A DNA stretch of 64,000 nt from Rhyzopertha dominica (taxonomy: Eukaryota > Arthropoda > Insecta > Coleoptera > Bostrichidae), in assembly GCA_025024175.1 (NCBI GenBank), contig QCXZ01000041.1, positions 35,707,786 to 35,771,785 of the forward strand, written 5' to 3'. The position numbers were made by a program, and so were the translations under genes. Of the stretch, positions 10,256 through 22,009 are shown one piece after another. The notes beneath the pieces were generated by a model, which was given only the letters and a program-made list of their open reading frames with translations, did no database searches and was not told where the DNA came from. Position 1 is the stretch's first letter; every line of letters starts with the position of its first letter.

Positions 10256-10700
10256 TGTAGTTTTACGACCACGGGCTCGAAAACTGCTTATTTCTGACTT
10301 ACTCCTTTTTATTTAAAACATTTGTGTCAAATACATTAGGTCTAGGCAGAACTAGTTTAAAACACTACTATTTTAACACTACTTATTCACTAAATCACTG
10401 TACTGCCCACACTAGCACTTTTGTCCGCTAAGCCTTTCTTCGCTGGCTTGGTAACCGCTATTAGAATTCGGAACTCCGGGCGTTTTCTCCGTCGGGTTAT
10501 TTATACCTCCATAGAAAATTCCAGAAGCTATATTCCAAACGTTCTCGAAACTTTTCATTGACAGGATTCTCTGGACAGTCTCGACATTCTCTGCCATCTG
10601 TGTGTCGCTAGGGTCACTACTTGCAGTGTCCTACTTACGCCGCATCCACACGCCTGCAGCTCCGCCCGACAGATGGCGCTCATTACGCAACAATGTTACA
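10256..10700 (-). repeat. putative 5' LTR of the gypsy relic
   Basis: On the minus strand a 445-bp segment begins TGTAACATTG (10700) and ends CTACA (10256), the TG...CA borders expected of an LTR. Inside it are a TATA box (TATAAATAAC, about 10505-10496) and, 190 bp on, an AATAAA (10313-10308). This is the U3-R order of a retroelement promoter and poly(A) site. It lies directly upstream of gag. No partner LTR exists in the window, so the borders are not confirmed by comparison. Confidence 0.5.
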
Positions 10701-11620
10701 GTCACTAAATATATTACAGCACTGCAATTCATTGTTCATATATTTGCACTAAAATGGCGGACAATTGCGGTACTTTATCTATATAGTGACTTTAAACAAT
10801 GTGTATGAAAATTGACGTGTTACCATTAAATTATTTAAGTGCTACTATAATGAAAATATTCAAGCTAGTAAAATTTTAGCACAATATTTAAGAATAAAGC
10901 TATGGTTATCGTACGAACACAAATAAATGCTACTTTTTGTTCTCCCTTTGCTGAAGTAAGCGATTTTGTTTGTTTTCAAGATGCCATTTCACCATCGTTG
11001 ACAATCCGTACGCTTGGCAACTTCAAAATTGTCGTGATTAAATACGGTGCCACGAGGGCTGATTACTTGTACTTATAGTTCTTCATTTCCTTTATTATAT
11101 AAGGATTGGAATAAGCACGTTTGTATCTAACTTTCTAAACTGCATTTGAAACTTGAGTAAACCTAAACCCTTTATATCGTGTGCCTATTTCTCCCTTAGT
11201 CTGCTCAGCTTTACTTTCTAATAGAATTGTGCTTAATAAGATTATCTCGGTGCTGTCTCACTAATCTTGTCTGGGACTAATGTGTATTGCCGCTGCACTG
11301 CACGCCTTGGCATTCGCAGATTGTATGAAGACCACTCAAATGATATTTCGAAGCGGAAAGCTGTTCAGCGTATATTGAATGTGTGATTCATATTTGCTTT
11401 GATTACGACTTAATTCGTTTGTCTAGCATGTTAATGTGTTATTTAATCGACCTAGCTCGTAAACGAGAGTGGCACTTTTCGATCCACAAGGTTCTCTATT
11501 TAATGAATAGCTACAACAACAATAATACAATAATACCACTTGCAACTAAACTAGCGCACTCAGCTAACAGATTTCGCTATTATTATATCTTACTACCATT
11601 ACCATTACCTCACAGACATT
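10701..11620. other. gene-free stretch, no recognised feature
   Basis: AT-rich, short frames without domains. The 5' part of the LINE that starts being readable at about 11621 may extend back into this stretch, but I could not follow it. Confidence 0.35.
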
Positions 11621-11639
11621 AAAGAAAGTACAGCAAACA

Positions 11640-12030
11640 CAACATTAATATTCGGGGACTTCAACGCACTACTGGGAACAAAGGACGAAATATCAGAACA
11701 CGTGCTAGGCTCCTATGGTGAAAAACATAAAAAACAGCAATGGAACAAGACTAATAGAATTCTGCAAAGAAAATGACATGATAGTAGCGAACACATTTTT
11801 TAAACATAAAGTTATACATACTTATACAAGAGAACTACCAAGCCGAAATGAAAGATCAGTATTAGACTACATACTCATAAACAAGACAGACAGGACATTG
11901 ATTGATGATGTTAAAGCAAGAAGAGGTCCAGAGATATACAGTGACCATTATACGGTGGTTGCAAAAATTAATAAGAAACTATACATACTAAACAGAAACG
12001 AAATAAAAAAGTAGAACACAAAAAACAATA
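11640..12030 (+). pseudogene. LINE endonuclease domain, C-terminal part
   Basis: The endonuclease nicks target DNA to prime reverse transcription. One frame (from about 11640) gives TLIFGDFNALLGTKDE with the GDFNA motif. After a frameshift near 11700 the frame 11715-12014 gives TRLIEFCKENDMIVANTFF, then RSVLDYILINK (the usual QIDYILI block) and EIYSDHYTVVAKI (the SDH catalytic block). So both catalytic signature regions of the second half are present, and the N-terminal half is lost. Downstream at about 12225 TVWWNEEIK is the conserved linker to the RT. Confidence 0.85.
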
Positions 12031-12331
12031 TAAAACCATCAAAACCTATAAACTACGGGACATAGAAACGAGGGGAATTTATAGACAGAAAGTATACGGA
12101 GAATGGGTAGCAATGCGGAATTCAACGAAATGGACGCGGAATACGCCTGGGCGTTATATAAGAACATAATGTTCAAAGCAGCAGAAGAGACATGTGGAGT
12201 AACAACATAAGGCATGGGCAAACATACCGTATGGTGGAACGAGGAAATAAAATCCCAAATAAAGACTAAAAAGCAAATGTGGAAACAATATTTACAAACT
12301 AGAGACACGGAACATTACGAACTGTATAAAA

Positions 12332-13015
12332 GTGAAAGAAAAAAAGGTGAAACAGATGGTATTAGACCGAAAAGAAAACACTTGGAAAGAATTTGGCACA
12401 AAACTGGCAAGAAACAGTAAAGAAAACAGAAAATTGGTTTTTAAAGTGATGAAGGAATTAAGAACTGACAAAGTATACAATAAACAACATATTAGAACCA
12501 AAGAAGGAAAAATATTAATACAAGAACAAGAAGTAACACAAAGATGGGAAAAATATTTTCGAGAGTTATACAACCAGACACAAAGGGCTGATAATAAAGA
12601 CGAGGTAACAGAAGAAGAAAGTGAAGAACAAGACGATCAAGATATAACAATCAATGAAATAAAAGAAGCAGTCAAAAAAATTAAACTAGGTAAATCTGCA
12701 GAACATGATAAAATTACACCAGAAATGATCAAATACTCAGGGGAAGAAGGATACAATATACTACAACTGGTGTATAATAAGATATGGCAGACAGGAAAGG
12801 TACCAAAAGACTGCAACAACTATAGAGGCATTACTCTGTTGAGTGTGGCAGCAAAGACATATGAGAGGGTTTTGGATACCAGACTTAGAAGCATCATAGA
12901 ACCACAACTAGAAAAATCACAGAGCGGTTTCAGAAAAGGATACAGCATACAAGATCACATATTCACCATTAAACAAATTATTGAAAAAGCACATACACAC
13001 ACCTGGTATTCATAG
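12332..13015 (+). pseudogene. LINE reverse transcriptase, N-terminal half
   Basis: The 227-codon open frame starts with the pre-RT region (RTKEGKILIQEQEVTQRWEK, YFRELYN), then IKEAVKKIKLGKSAEHDKIT, PEMIKYSGEE (RT block 1) and NNYRGITLLSVAAKTYERVL, ending with LEKSQSGFRKGYSIQDHIFT (QSGFR block). Between KVPKD and CNNYRG about 18-20 residues that intact relatives carry (the W...I...KKGD segment) are missing, an in-frame deletion at about 12811. The frame runs out just before the block carrying the first catalytic Asp, where a frameshift occurs. The start is simply the first Met of the open stretch. The upstream linker is in another frame. Confidence 0.88.
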
Positions 13016-14040
13016 ATCTAGAGAAGGCATTTGATGGAATACAGTGAGACGTAGTATGGAAGGGCCTTAAAAGACGAGGGGTCAACAATAGACTGAGATT
13101 ATCGATAGCCAGCATGTACCACAATACAAGAAATTATGTGAGACTGAACCACACTCGTACAGAAGAATTTCCAGTGAATGATGGCCTACGACAAGGAGGA
13201 GTTCTAAGTCCTACGCTGTTTGTTATCGTGATGGATGATATTGTAAAAGAGACAAAATCTTAAACAAAACCAATAACTGTCGGATATAAAAATCTACAAC
13301 CAGTAATGATATCGGAGTGCGCATTCTCCGACGATGTAGTGATATGTGGCAAGTCGGAGAAAGAAATTCAACACAATTTAAATATATGGTACAATGCTCT
13401 AAAGACAAGAAACATGAAAATCAACATAGGGAAGACAAAACATATTATTGTAGGATACAAAGACGAATACAGGATCTTAACAATAAATGATACAGAAATT
13501 GAAAGAACAAACATATTTAAATACCTTGGAGTACTCATCGAGAGAACGGGAAATGACCAGACAGAAATAGGAAACAGAATCGACAAAACAGAAAAATTGT
13601 TCTACTCCCAAAACAGTAATTTCTTACAAAGAAGAGAGGTGTCAAAGAAAACCAAAATGGTGATATATAAAGAAATATATAGGCCAATTTTGATGTTCGG
13701 ATCTGAAACCAGGGTACTAACAAGAGGACAACGAAGTAGGGTACAAGCTGCGGAAATGAGATATCTTCGCAAAGTAATAAAAGGTATCACAAGAAGAGAC
13801 AGAATACGAAATGAGATAGTGAGAGAAGAACTTGAAATACAGGCAATCAGTACAAAGATAGAAGAACAACAATTAGGATGGTTTGGACATCTGTTACGAA
13901 TGGACAATGAGAGGCCGGCCAAACAGGTATGGGAAGCCGGAGCTTTGCAAAGGAGAAGGAGAGGAAGACCAAGGGAAACGTGGGACATAATGGTCAGCAA
14001 GATCTTGGAAAGGAGGGGAAAGTACATTAAGGAGGACTAG
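13016..14040 (+). pseudogene. LINE reverse transcriptase, catalytic core and C-terminus
   Basis: From 13009 the frame reads IDLEKAFDGIQ (first catalytic Asp), a TGA, then DGLRQGGVLSPTLFVIVMDD (the block LRQG..LSP.LF) and a TAA near 13261. The frame 13306-14040 (244 codons) follows with ECAFSDDVVICG, where the usual F/YADD box is FSDD and both Asp are kept. Next come MKINIGKTKHIIVG, IFKYLGVLI and the family C-terminus AAEMRYLRKVIKGITRRDRI, QQLGWFGHLLRM, RRRRGRPRETW. The stop is at 14038-14040. Two internal stops make it inactive, but the rest is well kept, so this copy is fairly young. Confidence 0.9.
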
Positions 14041-14101
14041 AAAAAACAGACATTACACCCTTACACCCTTAGGGGTAGAAAAGGTTATGATTATACATAT
14101 A

Positions 14102-15988
14102 CTACCATTGCATCTAGTTCATCGCCTTCAAATACTATCGTCTGGTTCATCACTTTTTAGGTATTTAAAAGAATGATCCATCTTCCATAGTTCCCGTTGT
14201 ATACTTCCTATATTGTTAGCAAGTTCTCAACTCGACGATACGCGCACCACCTTTTGGTTGTTTTATAAGTTCTCGGGGGATACGGAAGCGTTGATTTAGA
14301 TTTAGTGGACGATAAATCTAAAATTGAAAACTGTAATTCAACATAATGAGTCTTATTTATGATTCCAAGTGGATTTCAGCAGGGTGATTTAGGTCAATCA
14401 ATGAAAATAGTACTATAAATTTAATAAATATTGTAAACTATAGTGAAGGGCTACTATGTAAAATTATGTAGGAGAAATTGCTTATGTTTAACGATCGTAA
14501 AAGATCTGTGCTTACAAAAACTTATGGTGTAGCTAGTACAAAACAAAAAAGAATGATAATGTTTATTCATCTGTTGTTATCGCCTGTGATACAGAGTATA
14601 CCTGCAAAGTAGGAATGGAACCTCTTACAAAGATATACATGATCTCCGCACATAACAATAAGCCGTATATCATAAATATAAATAATTATAATATTGCAAC
14701 GTAGGGTCCATTTACTATTTAATAACATTTTAAGTCTACGTAAATTTTAATTTTTATGCAGCGGGTGTGATATTTTTAGAATTCTTTTTTTTTTCATCTG
14801 TTTTATGAAATCTATTTTGATGCTGTCGCTTTCTGATACCAATCCAGAGTTAATTATAATTGTCCTTCATGATGCTCTAAAATGTCTAGAAACGGTACTC
14901 TTCCATCACTCTTCCGTTCAACCTTGAATTTGTCATGCTCTTCAAAAGGATTGAATGTGTTTAGAATGGTAACACCAACGTTAGATTGTCAACGAATTTT
15001 TTTATAAATACCAAATTGAAGGACATATGTCCAAAAGATAATGAATAACATACTAAACCAAGATTACACATCCTAATATTTGTTGATAGAATAGATTTTC
15101 ATACGTAAAATGGTTGTTATCTAAAGTAAATTTTATCATATCTTGCTCACTTTTTCGGTGTAAAATGTGCTATACATATGTTACACCGGATTATGTGTCT
15201 TCTTCAACGGCGTACTGTGTATCTTTATTATTGCAGCGCACTCTTTTTGGATTTTCTTTTGGTTCTTGAATAGTTTTAATTCCTTTTCGTTGTGTAACAA
15301 ACTTAAGATGTTTACGGTATATGCAAAGACACATAAGCAACCACAAGCAATACTTGTTATTTTACTTTAGTTTGTTTATACTATACCTATAAGAAATCAG
15401 TTTCTTCCCAAGTGCATTAGTTAGAGGTGCGCCAGCGATTTGTTGACTTAGGAATGAAAAATTAAATATTTTCGCTCGGAAAGTTGGTATAACTCGCAGG
15501 CACTTTACCACTACGCCAGTTCAGGCGACGTAATTGGGAGTTTGTTTAAGACGTTAGCGAAGATAAACACCGCGCTAGCCAACTGTTGGAAGCTCGTTAT
15601 CAAATTATTCAGCGGTTAATGTGATTAAATCACGAGTTCCTAAGTAACGGCAGCAACGAAGGATGGGAAAAAGCGTCACTCACTTACATGCGACTGCGAG
15701 GCCGGCTAATGCAGGCCCCGAAACTTGAGAGCACGCCGAGGTGCTGCAGCGTCGGCCGTTAGTTGCAGGCGAGGGATTAGCCAGGCGGCAGCGAGATAAA
15801 CCCTTTAGTACAATTGTATTAGTAGAAAGTGAAGCGCAACAGACCGAGAGGCAGACACTAAGCATTATAAATTAAGGTGGGACAGCCGTTGAATTAAAAC
15901 ACAAAACGCAAGGATATAGTTGCTAGTACAGTGTGTATTCTCCCCATATTGTCTTGATCGTGTACCTACTAATTAACTATTATAGTAG
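14102..15988. other. gene-free stretch
   Basis: AT-rich to about 15500, then a GC-richer patch at 15650-15850 (for example GAGGCCGGCTAATGCAGGCC) with no recognised coding content. The frame at 15680-15865 on the minus strand has no domain. No repeats or RNA genes were noticed. Confidence 0.4.
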
Positions 15989-15990
15989 TA

Positions 15991-16377
15991 CATGGTTTTT
16001 ATTATATAAATGATTCATGCAACGCGGGCAGCATTGACTTCTGAATTCTTTGTGCCGCCTTTTTGTAACTGCTGCCAAGCTACAATATGCACGGCGATAA
16101 CAAGCGGCAATAGTGCCTACTGAAGATTGCAGATCAACGTCACACTACAGCTCCGAAATGTGAGCTTTCTGCAACCTTAAAGTTAATTATCCCACAAAAC
16201 ACTAAAGGATATGTTGAAAATACACACTTCTAGGTGTTTTCTCATATTCAAATAAATCAAATAATTAAAAAATGGACAGATGCCAAGTATTCGTCACTTT
16301 CTTGAGAGGCGGCAAATTGATTTAATCGATAATTTCCATAAGCGCCTTGGATGCATGAATCTTTTATAGAAACCCTG
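15991..16377. mobile_element. miniature inverted-repeat element copy 1, TA target duplication
   Basis: The ends are inverted. Left reads CATGGTTTTTATTATATAAA then TGATTCATGC, and right (reverse complement) reads CAGGGTTTCTATAAAAGATT then CATGC. The element is flanked by TA at 15989-15990 and 16378-16379. The same family occurs at 54868-55575: shared left block GCAACGCGGGC..GCA, shared TGCCGCCTTTTTGTAACTGC, and shared right block GAGAGGCGGCAAATT then TAATTTCCATAA. This copy (387 bp) lacks about 320 bp of the other copy's middle. It has no coding capacity. TA duplication and CAGGG ends fit a Tc1/mariner-type non-autonomous element. Confidence 0.85.
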
Positions 16378-16390
16378 TAGAATGCGGAAG

Positions 16391-17700
16391 AACCAAAAGC
16401 ATGTTTATTATATTAAATAAAGTAGTTAAGCGCAGCCAACAAGTATGTGGAACAATAATTAAAGATAACTATAACAAGAAACAGGCACACTGGTGGAAGG
16501 GGAACAACAAATAAAATTGAAGAAGATAAAGTGGGTGAAATATCTAAATGACAAAACTGTTGAAAACCATAACGACTACAAGAACCAAAGAAAGATTGTA
16601 AAAAAATGAATTTGGTCATAAAATAGAAAATGCATAAAACGTAAATCAGAAGCTATTTAAGGATTAAGAAAAACAGAACTAGAGCTAAACATGACCATTG
16701 GGATTTTATTAACAGAAGCAGGTGCTATCATTCGAATATCGAAACAATATTTTCAAGAACTGACACAAAACAATACTATTATATCCCAGAAAAGTAACAA
16801 CATACTAAAGATCCCAAATTCAAACAATGTAGAAGAAATAACACAGCAAAAAGTCATAAGCGCTGTTAAAACACTTAAGAGGGGTAAAGCGCAAGGACAT
16901 AATATGGTGGTAACTAAAATGATACAAAATATTGGACAAAGGGGAATTAAATGGTTACCAGAGATATTTAACAGAGTATTGGACGAAGGAAGTTTGTGTA
17001 ATACTACCAATCTAAAAAAGGGGATAAAAAGAATGTACCAACTACAGAAGCATTATATACTCCTAAACACAACAGAAAAACTTTACGAAATTATCCTCGA
17101 AAGCAGACTGCAAAATACAATCTAGAAGCAATTAGATAAGGCACAATGTGGATTCAGGAAGGTCCATAATGTACAGGAAAATATTTTAAGCCTAAACCAG
17201 ACCACCCGTAAAATACTAAGTCAAAATTAAGAAGTTTACATAGGATTCACAGATTTAGAGGATAGTAGCGTGTGCAACAAATTAGCAGTGTACAAAACAG
17301 TATATTGCCCCACACTGGTGTTCGGGTGTGAAGCATGGTTACTGACAGTGAGGGCTAAAAGAAGAATTCAGGCTAAAGAGATGATGTATCTAAGAAGACA
17401 CTTCGAGAAGAGATAGGATATGGTGGGATAAACCAGTACTAAAATCCATAGAAGGAAAGCAACTTTCACGGTTTGGGCACGTAGTGCCGATGGGAAATAT
17501 ATGTCCGGCAAAACAGGTGCAAGGAAAAGGAATATAAGAAGAGGATAAAAAATCACCAGGGACAAGGCAATAGAAAACATTCTGAGTGAGAGAAACTTAA
17601 CAATGTGCGGAGCAAAAAAGTTAGCAAAGGACAAAAAAATTGCAGAATGAAATGCACGGAGGAAATCAGCTTACTAATTAGTACACTAGAGCATACATAC
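16391..17700 (+). mobile_element. second LINE of the endonuclease-RT type, heavily decayed
   Basis: It begins in the endonuclease-RT linker (QAHWWKGNNK, matching VWWNEEIK of the first LINE). The frame 16691-17125 then gives AVKTLKRGKAQGHNMVVTKM and ...KLYEIILESRLQNTI (RT blocks 1-2). CGFRKVHNVQENILSL near 17150 is the QSGFR block. GFTDLEDS near 17245 is where the first catalytic Asp region stands. From there the catalytic core is deleted, and the text jumps to YKTVYCPTLVFGCEAWLLTV, RAKRRIQAKEMMYLRR and SRFGHVVPMG, the C-terminus. It lies 14 bp after the TA-type element's right end. The 3' end has an inverted repeat CACTAGAG...CTCTAGTG at about 17683-17706. Confidence 0.85.
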
Positions 17701-17706
17701 TCTAGT

Positions 17707-18479
17707 GACTGGTACTCGGGTTTTGATTATATAAATATAATTAAAGTGTAAGTACCCACACAGTTCTGTATTAAATGTGAAAAAAGCAACTAATAAGAAG
17801 AAATAAAGTAACAATTGACAACATTACACGTGTCGGTTCAATTACATGATTATTTATTTATTTATTTTCGTATGACAAGTATATGTAAGTACATAAAAAT
17901 ACATGTAAGAAATTAGATAATTTTAATTTTTAATTTTTTTAACTTGCGGCGATATGGAAATTTACAGAAGTAGCAAGTAATAAACAACAACAACTACGAG
18001 TATATACAAAATTATTTATTAATTTATAAATAAATAATATTGACCAACTAGAGTGGACCAAAGTTTTTACTGCCGACCCAATAGAATTTGTCACGAGCCG
18101 CCACTGACGCCAAGAGTTGGCGGAGTGCTATCTTGTTGTAAACAGACATTGCGCTTGGGCAATCCTAGTTAATCTTCATCAGGAAATAAATGTATAATTT
18201 CAGGTACAATATTATCACACAGTAGTTATACCTAGATATCTACAGTTGCATTTTCATTTATAAAGCACGAACCTATATTGCGATACCCATAAACAAATAA
18301 TAATAAATAAATAATCCGTAGTCAATCATAATTAGGTTATCAATTCCTAAAATTTCACTTAATTTACCATCTTTAAAAATTATTATTGAATTAAATCGCT
18401 GTTCATAGGTTAATTTTTTAAACTTATTTAAAGGTATTTTTAACCGGTATGAAAAGGGAGGTCACTTTTTTGTACAATG
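17707..18479. other. gene-free AT-rich stretch with short ATTT repeats
   Basis: Contains TTATTTATTTATTTAT near 17853-17868 and several ATAAATAAAT runs near 18000-18040 and 18290-18310. No coding or structured feature. Confidence 0.5.
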
Positions 18480-19631
18480 GGGTCGTCCCACAATTTTTTT
18501 TTAATTTACTTTTAAAATGTACATAAAAATTGAAGCACAGAGACATTTCTTGCGATTTTTTCCGGTTCTTGTTTACCGAGAAAAAAATGTGAAAGGTAAA
18601 AGGTGCTCAAGGTGACGAAAGCGAGAAACGCCAGTAATAGCCAGTGCTCTAGCGGCATTGCAAGTAATATTTCTTTATATTTTTTTGAGCTGCGTCGCTT
18701 TGACAATGTGGGCAAATTTTCGCGATACCGCGAGGAAACTGCTCGTAATCTGGCATTGTGACATTGATACCTAGGCGTATTTGTAGAAATACTTAAATCA
18801 TCCTTCAGTCAGTTATTTCTATAATGAACAGTTCAATATAATAAGCGCATTCACTGGCCTTTTGTTGAAAGAAAGAAAGTTTAACCATCGAACCTGCTTT
18901 TGAACCAATGTTTTTATTATGAGGAATTAAGCGACGCTTGACGCTTGATAATTTTTAAAGTTTGTATACCTACGTATGAGAACGATATCATAAATTTTGA
19001 AACTGCCAGGACTGCTTCTCGCCATCGTTAGGAAAAAACGGTAAAGTACCACCGACAACATCGCAGTTCGCACGTGCTGCATGCTTTCCATGTGCAACGT
19101 AATAACCTTAACCTAACTCTAGCCACGCGTTTTTGTTTACATAGCTTGGTCAAACTTTCGAGTTTCGTATTTGTCAGATTAAGTGGTAGAGCAAGATATT
19201 GTCGAAGTATTTGGGTAATGTGTTGTTTTTTTTTTAAATGTAAGAATGGCTTACGTTAAGAAGTGTTTTGATAAACAGTTACAGGTTATTCCTATGTTTA
19301 CATTATAATATTGACGTTAGCGGTTATACATTCGCCCCTTCCTCTCACTCCCATTGCATTATTCTATTTCTCAGGCTATTTATAAAACTGACAACAGTGA
19401 GCACCTTGCTACCTAGGGAGCTGTAACAGTGTGAATGACGTGAATTAGGAACCTTTTGCGTAGTTGTTGACGGATTTAAGAAAATGTTTGAAACAGGGTA
19501 ATTTTTCTACCACCGTTTGTTACGAGTTGAATTAATCTAAAAGCAAAATAGATGCGTAGCACTAGTATTCATGACGTAAGCAATAAAAGGCATAGGTTAA
19601 AACTAACAAATTTTAATGTGCGGGACGACCC
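18480..19631. mobile_element. anonymous element with 15-bp terminal inverted repeats
   Basis: GGGTCGTCCCACAAT at 18480 is matched by the reverse complement GGGTCGTCCCGCACA at 19631-19617, and similarity fades into T-rich/A-rich sequence. The 1152-bp span has no recognisable transposase. The frames at 18512-18715 (minus) and 19074-19259 (plus) have no domain. The target duplication is unclear (flanks CAATG and TATTA). It may be a non-autonomous DNA transposon. With only short ends and a single copy the call is tentative. Confidence 0.45.
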
Positions 19632-22009
19632 TATTATTGTCAAATGAATGAAAACCAGTATGCTTTGGTACCGTTTCCTATCGTATTTTTGAAATTAACA
19701 ACCATGCAAGTTGTAGGCCATTTCGGTAATAAAAAGCCGTAATATAAGCAACTTTTGTTGAGGACATTTTTCAAAAAGTTCCTACTTACATAAATAAATC
19801 GGTTATTCCATACTTTTAATTAACGTTGTGTATCTTTCATCATTATTATAATAATTACTTACAGGTTGAAGATTTTTCTCTCTTTTCGTCATATGGTAAG
19901 TTTGATAGAGGACGAATAGTGTTTCCGAGAGTCTGGTTTATCACCCGACGGCTATCCACCTCTGTTGTCCACGCATCCCCACTCGCAACACTAAACTTTA
20001 ACTATCGCTTTCATCTCCGTTCCTCCTTAGGATTTGGTTCAGTTCGGACGTGTTTCTCGCGCTAGGTTTGTACCATATTGCATACTCCTTATTCCTGTCC
20101 TCATGAAACTTCGACCTTATTAAAAGATCAGACGCGGTCCAACCCAAAAAGACTAGAGTTATTAATGTTAACTCAACCAATCAATTAACTAGGGCCCTTG
20201 CCTACGAGGCATATTATTAAAGTCCTGGTTACTTACCTAGCAATCCGGAAGACCATTAATTTGGTCTATCTGATCCAATGGGAGAGTTCTCCTCCAGGCA
20301 AATAAGAGTCTGGCCATGCCACAATAACAACTAATGGAGATAATATATGTCATACGTAATTGAAGCACCGAAGGGTTAGCAATACTTACCATTATATTAT
20401 TTTATATACAATTTTTGTGAATATTCTGTAAGCTCGCGCAAATCAATAATTTAGGAGCGGACAATTTAAATTACAAAAATTACTGAAAAATTTAAATTCT
20501 TTACATTTATGCCATAAATCAACAAAATTTAGTTATATGGAAATTTTAGAAATTCATGAAATTATTAGTAAACGAAATTGACTATTCACAATGATTTTTG
20601 TAATTATTATATGTAAATTATCCAGTTTTAAATTATGTATTTTATCTAAATTAATATTGCATGTGTTGCTGCCATGTAGGTTGCTTTTTGTTTGAGCGTC
20701 AAATGTTACCCCCTCCCCCATTTTTTTTATTTATTCCGGTACTGACGTATTAGTTGAAAGCGCTTTACCTTTTAATGAATAAAGACGATTATTTAAAGTG
20801 TATTTTAAAGACTAATTATTATAAAAAAACTCATAGAAATAGATTAGTTTACAGTTCTTTAAATTCGCGCTTGTCAAAATAAAGCCTGTGGAACCGATTT
20901 TGCTTTTGTGGGGGTGGTAGCTTGTTAAAACGAGATTCTCTCGGAGGTTTTTTTTGCTCTAAGGAACAGCTCGTGCGTAAAACAAGCCTACGCGAGTTTA
21001 ACTTCATTGTCAGGCATCAGCATCAGCTGCAATAAGAAGCTACAGCGCTCGCGGTTCCTGAAAAATCCGTTTCCTGCAAACTGCAAAAGAAAACCCTGAG
21101 GGAAGCCATGAACACTACAAAGTTAGCGGTAATGGTACCTGCGGGATGGTCGTGGACGACTTTTATTCGCCTGTTACAGCGTCCTGGAGAGCGAAACTTG
21201 CGAGATATTTTACTATTGTAAACTGAAATTAAATGCTGGAAATGATTTATGATGGTGCTGCGACGGCAGCGTGGGAATAAATGTAGTTTCTTGTGGCTTT
21301 GGAAATCGTTAAAGAGTTCAGGTGGCCCACGGAGATGGGGCCTCTGACGCAACGCTAACGAAAAAGTGTGAAAAGTTGCCAGGGCGAAAAGAACCTGAAG
21401 TACTATTTATCTGCAGGGAGAAAAACGCAACGGCAAGGTGATGCATGATTTTTATGAAATTGGAACGGGCTTAAGTTACTTTTACTCCGAGTTTGGAATG
21501 CGGAGTGGGCAATTTTTTCCACTGCCGTGAAAGGTCTGGAGTTCCACTAGAAGGAGGGGCTTTAAAAAATTACTCGCAGTGATTTAGTGCAGTTAATCCA
21601 AGTACCTACTTTCTGTTACAGAATACGACATTGATAGAATCGTCTTATGCTTAAACCCTTAAATAGTTAGCAGGGGCCCATTTGTAACAATTTGTATGCC
21701 TAATGAACACGAAACCCATACGCCTTTGATCTTTAAATATGATCTTCAGCTGTTTAGAAACACTAGGACTGTGATTTTGTGCTTCTTTATGGCACCCGGA
21801 CAATTTTGTAGTAAAGCATTTATAAAAGCAACGGCGATATTTCTCCCAAAGAAGTTGAAAAAAACTATCTTAACGATAAAAATAAAATTAATTAGCTCAA
21901 ATGCGTATCTAGTAATAAGATTTGAATTAGAGCTGAGGGTCAAGCTAAGAAACTTAGAGATAAAACTCAACCAAACATATATTATATAAAGAACAACGTC
22001 GACTCTTAC
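19632..22009. other. gene-free stretch
   Basis: AT-rich apart from a GC-richer patch at 21010-21560 that resembles conserved non-coding sequence more than an exon. The frame 21023-21352 on the minus strand has no known domain. I see no element ends or arrays. Confidence 0.4.

Larger units (their letters stand above)
8790..10700 (-). mobile_element. Ty3/gypsy LTR retrotransposon relic with large internal deletion
   Basis: Minus-strand order is LTR (10256-10700), leader, gag (about 9280-9990), then the pol linker and integrase start (about 8930-9240). Protease, reverse transcriptase and RNase H, about 2.5 kb in an intact element, are missing, and gag runs almost directly into the pre-integrase linker. 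No downstream LTR was found. The remaining pol reading continues faintly to about 8790 (RVANPENQPEE, acidic). Confidence 0.75.
11621..14101 (+). mobile_element. non-LTR retrotransposon (LINE), 5'-truncated, endonuclease plus RT
   Basis: The order is apurinic-type endonuclease (C-terminal part), reverse transcriptase, then the typical insect LINE C-terminus, all on the plus strand. Four or more frames are needed. The 3' end after the stop at 14038-14040 has an imperfect hairpin (ACACCCTTAGGGGTAG) and an AT-rich tail ending near 14101, without a clear target duplication. It is the best-preserved element in the window. The exact clade cannot be settled by eye. The endonuclease-RT type without RNase H is common in insects and often annotated as craniofacial development protein 2-like. 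Confidence 0.88.

Noticed and set aside
13602..14027. 141-codon minus-strand frame as a gene
   Set aside because: Exact antisense shadow of the LINE RT C-terminus.
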